Source: Nesterenkonia lutea
GTDB lineage: Bacteria; Actinomycetota; Actinomycetes; Actinomycetales; Micrococcaceae
Assembly (NCBI RefSeq): GCF_014873955.1
Contig: NZ_JADBED010000001.1
Span: forward strand, 2,480,001 to 2,544,000
Direction: 5' to 3'
DNA: 64,000 nt
The position numbers and the translations under genes were made by a program. Of this stretch, positions 24,679-33,589 are shown in pieces; within the stretch, counting starts at the first letter, position 1, and every line of letters begins with the position of its first letter. The notes beneath the pieces are model-generated. The model had not been told where the DNA came from, ran no database searches, and saw only the letters and a list, made by a program, of their open reading frames with translations.

Positions 24679-25704
24679 CTACCCTTCCTGCGGTGCACGG
24701 GCGGAGAGCCACTGCACGGCGCGGTCGCGGTAGGCGATGAACCCTTTGTAGTCCGCCATGTCCTCGGGGAGCTCCGCGAGGACCGCATGCAGCCGGGCCC
24801 GCCAGGGCTCGATGCCTGCGATGGCCTCCAGGGGCAGCAGATAGGTGCGGATCAGGAACATGACGCTGCCGGACTCGGGAAGGCGCACCAGGTGCTGGAC
24901 CTCCACACGAAGGTGGACTTCAGCCCCGAACGCGTCGTCGTCCACGGTGAGGATCCGGGTCCGATCCGGGCCCCATTCCGGGTAGGTCTCTGTGGAGACG
25001 TCCAGCCGGCGTCCGACGGTCAGCGACCAGTTGGTCCGGCGGTGGGGCGCATCGGCCTGCAGGCGCATCAGGAACTTCTGTGCGCGGGCGATCACTCCCG
25101 TCTGGTGCACACGGGGCACAGGGCCGTGGATCTCCAGGAAGCTCATCCCCACGTCGAACCCGAAAGACCAGTCGGCGGCGAAGGTGACCAGTCCCGCGTC
25201 CACGAAGAGCTGACCTTCACGCTGATCCAGCAGCGCGATGTCCTCCTGCACCTGGGCGCCGATGAATGTCAGCGGCTCATCCGGGAGGGTGTCCTCGTCG
25301 CCGTAGCTGAATCGCTGTTCGATGCCCAGCAGCCGGTTGGTCCAGAGGAAGGTCTCGCCCTCGCCCTCGCGCTCCAGCACCATCTGCTCGGGATGGGCGA
25401 GCGCGAGCGCCTGCATGATCGTGAGCATCGCGTCCCAGGCGGAGGCCCGCATATGCGGCAGCACCTGCATCCGGGAGGGATCCCTGCCGAGGATGGCCTG
25501 GCGCTCCCCGAGCTCGTGGGCGTACTCGCTGTCGATGTGCACGACGCTCTCGCCCCACTGGCCGGCAGGGGTCTCCACGGCAGCGCCGGCGCGCTCGACG
25601 TTGGTGGAGTATCGGTAGATGTCCTGGGGGAAGGGGAACGGAAAGGTCCTCACCAGGTCAGGTGCCAGATCAGACGCCAGGTCGGATGCCAGGTCGATGT
25701 TCAT
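24679..25704 (-). CDS. Heme-dependent oxidative N-demethylase, alpha subunit (DUF3445; secondary-amine monooxygenase)
   Basis: A 341-residue protein of the DUF3445/HDOD family, the heme-binding catalytic subunit of dimethylamine (secondary amine) monooxygenase, which converts dimethylamine to methylamine plus formaldehyde. Family features include PFPFPQDIYRYSTN near the N-terminus, MQVLPHMRASAWDA, the FVDAGLVTFAADWSFGFDVG stretch and VHQTGVIARAQKFLMRLQ. The N-terminus has a short acidic direct repeat (LASDLASDLAPDL). Its start overlaps the reductase stop by 4 bp. With the next two genes it matches the three-subunit composition described for the purified enzyme. Confidence 0.85.
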   Translation of the reverse strand: MNIDLASDLASDLAPDLVRTFPFPFPQDIYRYSTNVERAGAAVETPAGQWGESVVHIDSEYAHELGERQAILGRDPSRMQVLPHMRASAWDAMLTIMQALALAHPEQMVLEREGEGETFLWTNRLLGIEQRFSYGDEDTLPDEPLTFIGAQVQEDIALLDQREGQLFVDAGLVTFAADWSFGFDVGMSFLEIHGPVPRVHQTGVIARAQKFLMRLQADAPHRRTNWSLTVGRRLDVSTETYPEWGPDRTRILTVDDDAFGAEVHLRVEVQHLVRLPESGSVMFLIRTYLLPLEAIAGIEPWRARLHAVLAELPEDMADYKGFIAYRDRAVQWLSARAPQEG

Positions 25705-26636
25705 AGCGGAACCTCCAGAGAGTCGGTCTGCGCCCGGGAGACGCAGCACATCAGGGAATCGTCTGCCGCCTTCTCCTGGTCTTCCAGGTAGTGGTCTCGG
25801 TGCAGCGGCGTCCCGGCGGTGACCGGGATGCGGCACTCACCGCAGAAGCCCTGGCGGCACAGATTGGGGACGGAGATGCCGGTCTCTTCGAGCACCTCCA
25901 GCAGGCTGCGCCCCGGCTCCACGGTCACGGTGCGCTGGGAGTCGCGGAGGACCACTTCGAAGGGCGCTCCGGGATCGAGTGCATCCGCTCCGAAGCGCTC
26001 GGTGTGAATGCGACCCTCCGGCCACCCGAACTCCTCAGCGCTGCGACAGACTGTGTCCATGAAGGACTCCGGGCCGCAGCAGTAGAGATGGGTGCCGATC
26101 GGCTGACGGCCGAGGCTCTCCTGCAGCGCGGCGTGAAACTCGCTCCGTCGGGTGAAGCACCGCAGAGACTCGGGGGCGAGCTGGCGCAGCTCGTCGAGGT
26201 GGGTGCCGTGTCCGGGTCGATGCGAATAGAGGACCTCTGTCTGGTGTCCCCAGCGGGCCGCTGCGCGTAGGTGGGACAGGATCGGGGTCACTCCGATGCC
26301 GCCAGCGATGAGCAGGTGCTTGCGCGCCTTCTGCATGGGCGGAAACATCGAGCGAGGGGGTCGGACGGTGACCATGTCCCCCGGGCTGCGCTCGTGCAGC
26401 CAGCGCGAGCCGCCCCGACCGGCGCCGAGCTTGAGCACGGAGATCGTGTAGGCGCTCGGCATCCGTGAGTCCCCCAGCAACGAGTAGGCGTTGACACTGG
26501 GACCGCACTCCAGCACCAGGTGGCTGCCGGGGGTGAAGGACGGCAGCGAAGCTCGGTCCGGTCGCGCCAGGGTGAGTGTGCGCACTTGCGGGGAGGCCTC
26601 GGTGATCTCCGTGACTACGAGTTGCAGCATGGTCAT
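25701..26636 (-). CDS. Flavin/[2Fe-2S] oxidoreductase subunit of secondary-amine monooxygenase (PDR/VanB type)
   Basis: A 311-residue phthalate-dioxygenase-reductase-like protein. An N-terminal flavin domain (TPGSHLVLECG, NAYSLLGDSR) is followed by the NAD-binding domain (LIAGGIGVTPILSHL) and a C-terminal plant-type ferredoxin domain. Cluster ligands lie in CRQGFCGEC and LMCC. It should pass electrons from NAD(P)H to the heme subunit encoded by the overlapping downstream gene. The start at 26636 (MTMLQL) overlaps the upstream stop region by 4 bp; Met at 26630 is possible. Confidence 0.88.
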   Translation of the reverse strand: MTMLQLVVTEITEASPQVRTLTLARPDRASLPSFTPGSHLVLECGPSVNAYSLLGDSRMPSAYTISVLKLGAGRGGSRWLHERSPGDMVTVRPPRSMFPPMQKARKHLLIAGGIGVTPILSHLRAAARWGHQTEVLYSHRPGHGTHLDELRQLAPESLRCFTRRSEFHAALQESLGRQPIGTHLYCCGPESFMDTVCRSAEEFGWPEGRIHTERFGADALDPGAPFEVVLRDSQRTVTVEPGRSLLEVLEETGISVPNLCRQGFCGECRIPVTAGTPLHRDHYLEDQEKAADDSLMCCVSRAQTDSLEVPL

Positions 26637-27184
26637 TCGACTGCCTCCCCCTCTGGAGCCCATTCCTCGGCATCGTTCTTGAATCCCAGGAAGCTGCCAC
26701 GGCGTCGGGAGACGTGGTGGTGGACCAGCAGCTCCTCCTGACAGCCGCGACAGCTGATCACCTCCGCGATGGCTGCGGAGGTGATCATCGTGGTCTCGCA
26801 GTGCGCGCAGGTGACCGGGAGGGCCTCCACACTGGTGGTTCCTACGATGATCTCGGCATCAAGGAGGCCCGCCCCCAGGGCGAGTGACCGGGTGCCCAGC
26901 ACGTCGAGCAGCGCTCCGGCGATCAGCAGCCTCCATCCGACGACGGCGTCGCGAAGCTCGGCGTCCACCCTCCGACGCTCGTCCGGCGAGGCTTGTTCCC
27001 GGGGCGCAAGCTCGAGCGTTCGGTGGGGGATGGAGAGCTCATCAAGACCGTCGGTCCAGCGCGCGGCGACCGGGGCAGCGGCGTAGGAGAGGATCGTGCA
27101 GCGCGAGGCCCGGGGATCAAGCGGCTGCACCAGGGGCTCCAGCGCCCACTGGGGAACGCTGGTGTGTTCCATCACCGGTGACAT
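26633..27184 (-). CDS. Dimethylamine monooxygenase small subunit (DmmA-like)
   Basis: A 183-residue protein. The C-terminal part carries a zinc-ribbon-like CxxC-x15-CxxC (CAHC and CRGC, about residues 128-150), preceded by a region that resembles the small subunit annotated DmmA in other amine-oxidising bacteria. It is the first gene of the leftward operon, with GGAGG 4 bp before the ATG. It overlaps the reductase gene by 4 bp. The role of the small subunit in the monooxygenase (assembly or electron transfer) is not known from the sequence. Confidence 0.75.
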   Translation of the reverse strand: MSPVMEHTSVPQWALEPLVQPLDPRASRCTILSYAAAPVAARWTDGLDELSIPHRTLELAPREQASPDERRRVDAELRDAVVGWRLLIAGALLDVLGTRSLALGAGLLDAEIIVGTTSVEALPVTCAHCETTMITSAAIAEVISCRGCQEELLVHHHVSRRRGSFLGFKNDAEEWAPEGEAVE

Positions 27185-27206
27185 CTGTCCTCCAGGAGCG
27201 CCTCAA

Positions 27207-27229
27207 GAAACGATTCCCATGCGGAAACG
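27207..27229. promoter_or_regulatory. Direct repeat GAAACG, period 17, before the dmm operon
   Basis: GAAACG occurs at 27207-27212 and 27224-27229, 23-45 bp upstream of the first dmm gene. One further copy (37800-37805) lies just before the XRE-cupin regulator gene. This hints at shared control, but the hexamer is short. Confidence 0.3.
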
Positions 27230-27333
27230 TTGTCTTCCCATGGTGGACCCAGGCAGGTTTCAGGCGCGTGACGAATGCGCAATGATCGCGTAAAAGCCGA
27301 AATTTCTCCGTTTTACTCAAAGCTTTCTCGTCC

Positions 27334-27349
27334 GTCACGCGGACGAAAC
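27334..27349 (+). promoter_or_regulatory. GlnR-like box GTCAC-N6-GAAAC, amt/dmm divergent region
   Basis: A perfect match to the actinobacterial GlnR consensus gTnAC-n6-GaAAC, 95 bp before the amt start and 150 bp before the divergent dmm operon. GTTTAC follows 8 bp later, the same arrangement as at gmaS. It predicts nitrogen-limitation control. Confidence 0.6.
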
Positions 27350-27443
27350 ACCAGGCTGTTTACTGTCGTAATACGCTGTTTAATACGGCGATACTACCGA
27401 TTGCCCTGAATAATCACTCGCCCGTGAATGGAGATCTGCACTG

Positions 27444-28667
27444 ATGGCCGAAATGCAGGAATTGGCAGATGTAGCGTGGGTTCTGGCCGCTATGACAGTG
27501 GTCCTTCTGATGTTTCCCGGCCTGGCCCTCCTCTACGGAGGCATGGCTGGGACAAAGAACGTCCTCAATATGTTCGCGATGGTGATGACCACTCTGGGCA
27601 CCGTCACCATCATCTATGTGCTCTACGGCCATGGCATGGTCCTGGGTGAATCCCTGGGCGGCGTCATCGGCAATCCGCTGGACTACTTCGGCATGGTGGG
27701 CCACGACCAGGTCGGGGTCGACGGCGGCTTCGCCGAGACGCTGGACCTGGCGTTCTACACCTTGTTCGCCTGCATCACAGTCTCGATCATCGCCTCGGGC
27801 GCCCTCGGTCGGATGAAGTTCTCAGCCTGGATGGTCTTCTCGGTCGTCTGGGCCACGCTGGTGTACTTTCCCCTGGGACACTGGGTCTTCGGTGACGGGT
27901 GGCTCGGGGCCAACGTCAACTTCCACGACTACGCCGGCGGGACAGCGGTCCACATGGCGTCCGGCTTCGGCGCACTTGCACTCGCTGTAGCCCTGGGCCC
28001 GCGGCGGAACCTGTCGGCGCGTCCACACAGCCTGCCGCTGGTCCTTCTCGGCACCGGCATCCTCTGGATGGGGTGGCTGGGCTTCAACGGCGGCACCGCA
28101 GCAGGGGCGAACTACGTCGCGCAGTACACCACGATGACCACGCTGTTCGCCGGGGGCACAGGCATGCTGGGCTTCATGGCCTTCGAGAAGTTCCGCGATG
28201 GGAAGGCGACAGTCCTGGGCATGTGCTCAGGCATCATCGCCGGGCTGGTGGCTATCACCCCTGCAGCTGACGCGGTCGACCCCTTCGGTGCGCTGGCGCT
28301 GGGTTTCATCGCCGGAGCCTTTGTGGCCTGGGCCTGCACCTGGAAGACGAAGCTGGGCGTGGACGAGTCACTGGATGCCTTCGCCGTGCATGGCATGGGC
28401 GGTATCGTCGGCGCCATGTTCGTCGTGTTCTTCGGCTGGGCCACGTACACCAATGACGAGCCGATTCGCGGCATCTTCTTCGGCGGCGACATCTCTCTGC
28501 TCTGGGGCGAGCTGATCGCCATCGGCGTCACCTGCATCTACGCCTTCGGCGTCACCTGGATCATCGCCAAGGTCATGGACAAGACCATGAACATCCGGGT
28601 CAGCGAAGAGGACGAGGAAGACCTCGACTTCAAGCTCCACGGCCAGACCGCCTACGACTACAACTGA
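27444..28667 (+). CDS. amt: Ammonium transporter Amt
   Basis: A 407-residue membrane protein with eleven expected helices. Family motifs seen are MFPGLALLYGGM, DYAGGTAVHMASGFGALALA (containing the pore His) and FAVHGMGGIVGAMFV with the second pore His. It imports ammonium, here adjoining amine-degradation genes that yield or compete with ammonium. GGAGA lies 9 bp before the ATG. The PII gene follows 11 bp later. The upstream region holds a GlnR-like box. Confidence 0.95.
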   Translation: MAEMQELADVAWVLAAMTVVLLMFPGLALLYGGMAGTKNVLNMFAMVMTTLGTVTIIYVLYGHGMVLGESLGGVIGNPLDYFGMVGHDQVGVDGGFAETLDLAFYTLFACITVSIIASGALGRMKFSAWMVFSVVWATLVYFPLGHWVFGDGWLGANVNFHDYAGGTAVHMASGFGALALAVALGPRRNLSARPHSLPLVLLGTGILWMGWLGFNGGTAAGANYVAQYTTMTTLFAGGTGMLGFMAFEKFRDGKATVLGMCSGIIAGLVAITPAADAVDPFGALALGFIAGAFVAWACTWKTKLGVDESLDAFAVHGMGGIVGAMFVVFFGWATYTNDEPIRGIFFGGDISLLWGELIAIGVTCIYAFGVTWIIAKVMDKTMNIRVSEEDEEDLDFKLHGQTAYDYN

Positions 28668-28678
28668 GGAGCACCCCC

Positions 28679-29017
28679 ATGAAACTGATCACCGCGGTCA
28701 TTCAGCGGAACAAGCTCGATCCTGTCACCAAGGCTCTGGCCGAGCGGGGTGTCGGCGGGCTGACCGTGATGGATGTGATGGGCTACGGCACGCAGAAGGG
28801 GCGCAAGGAGGTCTTCCGCGGAAAGACCTACGAAGCCGGCTTCCTTCCCAAGACCAGAATCGATGTGATCGTCCCGGCCGCCGAGGCCGAGGGCGTCATC
28901 GACACCATCGTGGCGGCTGCCAAGACCGGCTCCATCGGTGACGGCAAGGTCTGGGCGACGCCCTTGTCCGGCATCGTGCGGGTCCGCACCGGAGAGCATG
29001 GCGAGGACGCAATCTAA
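28679..29017 (+). CDS. glnK: PII nitrogen regulatory protein (GlnK/GlnB)
   Basis: A 112-residue trimeric signal protein. The T-loop is seen at about residues 37-55 (GRKEVFRGKTYEAGFLPK) with a Tyr near position 51 for covalent modification, followed by the C-terminal GDGKVWATPLSGIVRVRTGE signature. It normally blocks Amt in response to ADP/ATP and 2-oxoglutarate. GAGGAG lies 7 bp before the ATG. It is followed by an intrinsic terminator. Confidence 0.95.
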   Translation: MKLITAVIQRNKLDPVTKALAERGVGGLTVMDVMGYGTQKGRKEVFRGKTYEAGFLPKTRIDVIVPAAEAEGVIDTIVAAAKTGSIGDGKVWATPLSGIVRVRTGEHGEDAI

Positions 29018-29073
29018 CCGGCAGCGCCAGAAGACCTCCCTTTCAGGACGATGTCCAGGGAGGGTCCCTCCAG

Positions 29074-29118
29074 GGTGGGGATGCATGCTCCGCGCATGCA
29101 TCCCCACCTTTTTCCTTT
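29074..29118 (+). terminator. Strong intrinsic terminator after amt-glnK
   Basis: A perfect 15-bp stem (29074-29088 with 29094-29108, GGTGGGGATGCATGC arm) with a TCCGC loop is followed by TTTTTCCTTT. It separates amt-glnK from the gmaS operon. Confidence 0.92.
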
Positions 29119-29131
29119 CCGAGACCGGGGG

Positions 29132-29147
29132 TTCACATCGCGGAAAC
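29132..29147 (+). promoter_or_regulatory. GlnR-like box TTCAC-N6-GAAAC upstream of gmaS
   Basis: It matches gTnAC-n6-GaAAC with one mismatch (T for G). Its placement before a GTTTAC and the gmaS -10 candidate (TACGCT, 29171-29176) parallels the amt promoter. Confidence 0.5.
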
Positions 29148-29202
29148 AGAAGCGGTGTTTACTACAGGTGTACGCTGATTCATGACAGTGAAAGGACTCT
29201 CG

Positions 29203-30531
29203 ATGGCCTCCCCGTCCTTGAAGGAACTCACCGAGCAGCACAAGACGAGATTCATCCTCGCGCTCTTCGTCGACCTCAACGGCAAGCCCTGCGCCAAGCT
29301 CGTGCCCGTGGAAGCCGTCGACCAGCTGATCGAAGAAGGGGTCGGCTTCGCCGGCTACGCGGCCGGAGCGATGGGCCAGGAGCCCAAGGACCCAGACATC
29401 ATGGCGATGCCCGATGCTTCTTCCTTCACCCCCGTCCCCTTCATCCGCGAGGGTCTGGCCATCGTGCATTGCGACCCCCACGTGGAAGGCCGGCCCTGGG
29501 GCTACGCCCCCCGTGTGATCCTCAAAGACATGATCGCCAAAGCCGCGGAAAAGGGCTACGAGCCCCAACTGGGAGCCGAGGTCGAGTACTTTCTGCTCAA
29601 GAAGGACGCCGAGGGCAGACTCGTCACCGCCGACGACGGCGACAACCACGCGCAGCCCTGCTACGACGCCCGCGGGGTGACCCGGATGTTCGGTCATCTC
29701 TCAGAGATCTCCGAGGCGATGAATGCGCTGGGCTGGGGGAACTACGCCAACGATCACGAGGACGGCAACGGACAGTTCGAGCAGAACTTCCACTATGACG
29801 AAGCTCTGATCACCGCTGACCGGGTCGTGACCCTGCGCTATCTGATCACCATGATCGCGGAGAAACGCGGGATGATCGCCACATTCATGCCCAAACCTTT
29901 CGCCGACCGGACCGGCACCGGGCTGCACTTCCACATTTCGCTGACCTCCCAGGGGAAGCCGATCTTCCCGGGGGGCAGCGCGCCGGAGGTCCCCGATGCC
30001 CACGGACTCGGTCTCTCTGAGGACGCCTACCACTTCGTCGGCGGCCTGCTCGAACACGCCAACGCGCTGCAGGCGCTGCTGGCCCCGACTGTGAACTCCT
30101 ATAAGCGCACCGGGGCGGTGGCCACCACCTCGGGGGCCTCCTGGGCGCCGCGGACGGCGACCTACGGCGGCAACGACCGCACCCACTACATCCGGGTCCC
30201 CGACGCCCACCGCGTCGAGCTGCGAGGCGGTGACGGAGCGGCGAATCCCTACCTCGCAGCCTCTGCGCTCATCGGCGCAGGCCTGGACGGGATCGAGAAG
30301 AAGAGGGACCCGGGCACGCCCGGTGATGGGCGGGAGCATGAGCCCTGTCTGCCGCTGACCCTCGTCGACGCCGTCGAAGCACTGGAGGCAGACCAGACCA
30401 TCCTGAACGTGCTCAACACCGTCGATCCCGGCGTGGGCAGGTATTACAACAACCTCAAGCGTGAAGAGTTCCACCAGTACCATGCGCAGGTCACCGAGTG
30501 GGAGATCCAGCGCTACCTCACCGCCGTCTGA
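29203..30531 (+). CDS. gmaS: Glutamine synthetase-family enzyme, probable gamma-glutamylmethylamide synthetase
   Basis: A 442-residue GS-like enzyme (ATP-dependent ligation of glutamate with an amine). Catalytic-domain signatures are GAEVEYFLLK, NGQFEQNFHY, TGLHFHISL, APTVNSYKR and RVELRGGDGAANPYLAASAL. Type (GSIII/GlnT-like) and direct linkage to three GlxBCD/MgsABC subunits match the N-methylglutamate pathway, in which GmaS ligates methylamine. Ordinary glutamine synthesis remains possible. The ATG at 29203 has AAAGGA 6 bp upstream; an in-frame ATG at 29182 lies 5 bp after TACGCT and may be a leaderless start, adding 7 residues. Confidence 0.8.
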   Translation: MASPSLKELTEQHKTRFILALFVDLNGKPCAKLVPVEAVDQLIEEGVGFAGYAAGAMGQEPKDPDIMAMPDASSFTPVPFIREGLAIVHCDPHVEGRPWGYAPRVILKDMIAKAAEKGYEPQLGAEVEYFLLKKDAEGRLVTADDGDNHAQPCYDARGVTRMFGHLSEISEAMNALGWGNYANDHEDGNGQFEQNFHYDEALITADRVVTLRYLITMIAEKRGMIATFMPKPFADRTGTGLHFHISLTSQGKPIFPGGSAPEVPDAHGLGLSEDAYHFVGGLLEHANALQALLAPTVNSYKRTGAVATTSGASWAPRTATYGGNDRTHYIRVPDAHRVELRGGDGAANPYLAASALIGAGLDGIEKKRDPGTPGDGREHEPCLPLTLVDAVEALEADQTILNVLNTVDPGVGRYYNNLKREEFHQYHAQVTEWEIQRYLTAV

Positions 30532-30604
30532 GCCTCACCGCCTTCTGGCACCTCACGGCCCTACAGCCAGCGCCTCACGGCCGAATAGAAGAAGGGAACC
30601 CGCC

Positions 30605-31519
30605 ATGTGTGGAATCGTCGGACTTCATCTGCGAAACCCAGACCTGTATCCGCGGCTCGGCGAGATGCTGAGCAGCATGCTCTGCGAGATGGAGGAGCGC
30701 GGAGCGGACTCTGCAGGGGTCGCCGTCTACGGGGACCCGCAATGGTGCCCTCCGGGCACGGTCACCGTCTCGGTGCTGGAGTCCCAGCAGAGCTCGCTGG
30801 AACTGAGCACTGCCGTCACTGCCCGCCTCGGAACCTCGGTGAGCATCGCCCAGGTCGGAGAGACCCAGCTCATCAGCGCTCCCGTCGACGTCGAGGAGCT
30901 CAAGCAAACCATCCGCGACGTTGCCCCTGGGTCTCTGGTCGCCGGGTTCGGCCAGGACCTCGCCGTGCTCAAGGGCGTGGGGCACCCTCGTGATCTCGCG
31001 GCGGAGTTCGGACTCGCCTCGGCGCAGGGCTGGCAGGGCGTGGGGCATACCCGAATGGCCACGGAGTCCGCGGTGACCCCTGGCGGCTGCCACCCCTATG
31101 CCGTGGGTGACGGCCAGTGCATGGTGCACAACGGCTCCTTCTCCAACCATGCGACCCTGCGTCGGGAGCTCATCCGCGACGGGGTCACGTTCGATTCGGA
31201 GAACGACACCGAGGTCGGCGCCCGCTACATCGCCGAGCAGATGCGCCGGGGAGCGACAGTGGAAGAAGCCGTGCACTCGCTCAGCGAGGAGTTCGACGGC
31301 TTCTACACCCTGCTGGTCTCCAACCGCGACTCCTTCGCCGTGGTCCGCGACGCCATCGCCTGCAAACCTGCGGTCATCGCCGAGACCGAGGACTGGGTGG
31401 CCATGGCCAGCGAGTACCGGGCGCTCACCGACCTGCCCGGCATCGAATCGGCCCGCCTCTATGAGCCCGAGCCCAACCGGATCTACGCCTGGTCCCGCAA
31501 GGAGGTCTCCGCGGCATGA
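30605..31519 (+). CDS. mgsA: Class II glutamine amidotransferase, N-methylglutamate synthase subunit A-like (GlxB)
   Basis: A 304-residue Ntn-hydrolase. The protein begins MCGIVGLHL, so Cys2 becomes the catalytic N-terminal nucleophile after Met removal; an upstream extension of the frame is rejected for this reason. Further GATase II motifs are GVGHTRMATES and VHNGSFSNHATLR. In the Mgs complex this subunit would hydrolyse the gamma-glutamylmethylamide or glutamine amide to release amine for transfer. It starts the mgsABC set 73 bp after gmaS. Confidence 0.85.
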   Translation: MCGIVGLHLRNPDLYPRLGEMLSSMLCEMEERGADSAGVAVYGDPQWCPPGTVTVSVLESQQSSLELSTAVTARLGTSVSIAQVGETQLISAPVDVEELKQTIRDVAPGSLVAGFGQDLAVLKGVGHPRDLAAEFGLASAQGWQGVGHTRMATESAVTPGGCHPYAVGDGQCMVHNGSFSNHATLRRELIRDGVTFDSENDTEVGARYIAEQMRRGATVEEAVHSLSEEFDGFYTLLVSNRDSFAVVRDAIACKPAVIAETEDWVAMASEYRALTDLPGIESARLYEPEPNRIYAWSRKEVSAA

Positions 31520-32211
31520 ACACACTGACTGACACCACCACCTTCGATCTCCAGAGCAGCACGCTGCGCGAGGTCAATCGGGCCCTGCATGTGCCAGGCG
31601 TCGCCGGGGCCTTCAGCATCCGCAATCCTCGGGGCGCCCACGCCCTGGCGGCGGGAGTCAATGCGGAGCTGGAGATCTCGATCGAGGGACATGTCGGTTA
31701 CTACGCCGCCGGCATGAACCAGCAGGCCGCCATCACCATCGCCGGCAATGCCGGCGTGGGCGTCGCCGAGAACATGATGAGCGGCTCCGTCCGTGTCACC
31801 GGAAACGCCTCCCAGTCTGCGGGCGCCACCGCCCACGGCGGCCTGCTGGTGGTCGAGGGAGACGCGGCGGCACGCTGCGGGATCTCGATGAAGGGCGTGG
31901 ACATCGTCGTCGGCGGCGACGTCGGTCATATGAGCGCCTTCATGGCTCAGGCCGGGCGGCTCGTGGTGCGCGGCGATGCCGGCGAGGCGCTCGGGGACTC
32001 GATCTATGAGACCCGCATCTACGTCCGGGGCTCGGTGGCCTCCCTCGGCGCCGACTGCACGGTCAAGGAGATGCGCCCGGAGCACCATGAGGAACTCGCC
32101 GCGCTGCTGGCGGCGGCCGGATACCTCGAGGACGACACCCATGCCTACACCCGCTATGGATCGGCCCGTCAGCTCTACCACTTCACCGTCGACAACGCGG
32201 ACAGCTACTGA
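31516..32211 (+). CDS. mgsB: GXGXG-motif protein, N-methylglutamate synthase subunit B-like (GlxC)
   Basis: A 231-residue protein corresponding to the C-terminal beta-helix domain of glutamate synthase. The repeating Gly pattern is visible from GNAGVGVAENMMSGSVRV onward (for example HGGLLVVEGDAAARCGISM). The ATG overlaps the mgsA stop (ATGA). Split glutamate-synthase-like proteins GlxB, GlxC and GlxD, next to a GS-family gene, are the diagnostic set for N-methylglutamate synthase. Confidence 0.85.
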   Translation: MNTLTDTTTFDLQSSTLREVNRALHVPGVAGAFSIRNPRGAHALAAGVNAELEISIEGHVGYYAAGMNQQAAITIAGNAGVGVAENMMSGSVRVTGNASQSAGATAHGGLLVVEGDAAARCGISMKGVDIVVGGDVGHMSAFMAQAGRLVVRGDAGEALGDSIYETRIYVRGSVASLGADCTVKEMRPEHHEELAALLAAAGYLEDDTHAYTRYGSARQLYHFTVDNADSY

Positions 32212-32248
32212 GCGTCCTGCAGTCCCTTCCGGAAGGAACACCACCGTC

Positions 32249-33589
32249 ATGACTGAACAGGCCACCGCCCATGGGCTCCGCGAATCGGCCACCTTCGACC
32301 AGAGCACCATGGCCGAGATCCGCCGCGCCGCCGCCACCGGCGTCTACGACATCCGCGGCGGGGGCTCCAAACGCCGACTCCCCCACTTCGATGATCTGCT
32401 CTTCCTGGGCGCCTCGATGTCCCGCTACCCGCTGGAGGGATACCGTGAGCGCTGCGGCACCGACGTCCTGCTGGGGACCCGCTTCGCAGAGCAGGGCGTG
32501 AAACCCATGCATCTCGACATTCCGGTGACCATCGCCGGAATGAGCTTCGGCGCGCTCTCCGGCCGCGCCAAAGATGCGCTGGGCCGCGGCGCCTCGGCAG
32601 TGGGCACCTCCACCACCACCGGCGACGGCGGGATGACCGATGAGGAGCGCGGCCAGTCCAAGCACCTGGTCTATCAGTACCTGCCCTCGCGCTACGGGAT
32701 GAACCCCGATCACCTGCGCATGGCCGACGCCATCGAAGTGGTGCTCGGCCAGGGCGCCAAGCCTGGCGGCGGCGGCATGCTGCTGGGTCAGAAGATCACC
32801 AGTCGGGTGGCGAAGATGCGCACCCTGCCCGAGGGGATCGATCAGCGCTCTGCCTCCCGCCATCCCGACTGGACCGGCCCGGACGACCTGACCATCAAGA
32901 TCCAGGAGCTGCGCGAGATCACCGACTGGCAGGTGCCCATCTACGTGAAGGTGGGAGCCTCCCGGACCTATTACGACACCAAGCTGGCCGTCCATGCCGG
33001 GGCCGACGTCATCGTCGTCGACGGCATGCAGGGCTCCACGGCCGCGACCCAGGAGGTGTTCATCGAGCATGTGGGCATCCCGACCCTGGCGGCGATCCCG
33101 CAGGCGGCACAGGCCCTGCGTGAGCTCGGGATGGAGCGCGAGGTGCAGCTGATCATCTCCGGAGGCATCCGTCACGGTGCGGATGTGGCCAAGGCCATGG
33201 CGCTCGGGGCAGACGCCGTCTCCATCGGCTCGGCGGCGCTGATCGCGCTGGGTGACAACGATCCGCGCTACGCGAAGGACTATGAGGCGCTGGGTTCGGC
33301 TGCCGGGTACTTCGACGACTATCAGGACGGCACCGATCCCTCCGGCGTCACCACACAGGATCCGGAGCTGCAGATGCGGCTGGACCCCGAGGCCGGCGGG
33401 CGCCGACTGGCGAACTTTCTGCGCGTGATGACCATGGAGGCCCAGACGATCGCCCGGGCCTGCGGCAAATCGCATATCCAGCACCTCGAGCCGGAGGACC
33501 TGGTGGCGCTGACCGTGGAGAGCTCGGCCATGGCACGGGTGCCGCTGGCCGGGACCAGCTGGATCCCTGGGTCCGCGACCGGTTACTGA
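32249..33589 (+). CDS. mgsC: FMN/Fe-S glutamate synthase-related protein, N-methylglutamate synthase subunit C-like (GlxD)
   Basis: A 446-residue protein equivalent to the FMN-binding synthase domain of glutamate synthase. Marker segments include ITIAGMSFGALSGRAKDALG-like text, GDGGMTDEERGQSK, GAKPGGGGMLLG and IISGGIRHGADVAKAMALGADAV, the FMN phosphate-binding part. With subunits A and B it should transfer the amine to 2-oxoglutarate. GGAAGGA lies 11 bp before the ATG, 38 bp after mgsB. Confidence 0.85.
   Translation: MTEQATAHGLRESATFDQSTMAEIRRAAATGVYDIRGGGSKRRLPHFDDLLFLGASMSRYPLEGYRERCGTDVLLGTRFAEQGVKPMHLDIPVTIAGMSFGALSGRAKDALGRGASAVGTSTTTGDGGMTDEERGQSKHLVYQYLPSRYGMNPDHLRMADAIEVVLGQGAKPGGGGMLLGQKITSRVAKMRTLPEGIDQRSASRHPDWTGPDDLTIKIQELREITDWQVPIYVKVGASRTYYDTKLAVHAGADVIVVDGMQGSTAATQEVFIEHVGIPTLAAIPQAAQALRELGMEREVQLIISGGIRHGADVAKAMALGADAVSIGSAALIALGDNDPRYAKDYEALGSAAGYFDDYQDGTDPSGVTTQDPELQMRLDPEAGGRRLANFLRVMTMEAQTIARACGKSHIQHLEPEDLVALTVESSAMARVPLAGTSWIPGSATGY

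Noticed and set aside
29203-30531. Assignment of the GS-family gene as housekeeping glutamine synthetase (glnA)
   Set aside because: Direct linkage to three split glutamate-synthase-like subunits fits GmaS-MgsABC better. The possibility was kept as an alternative in the annotation.
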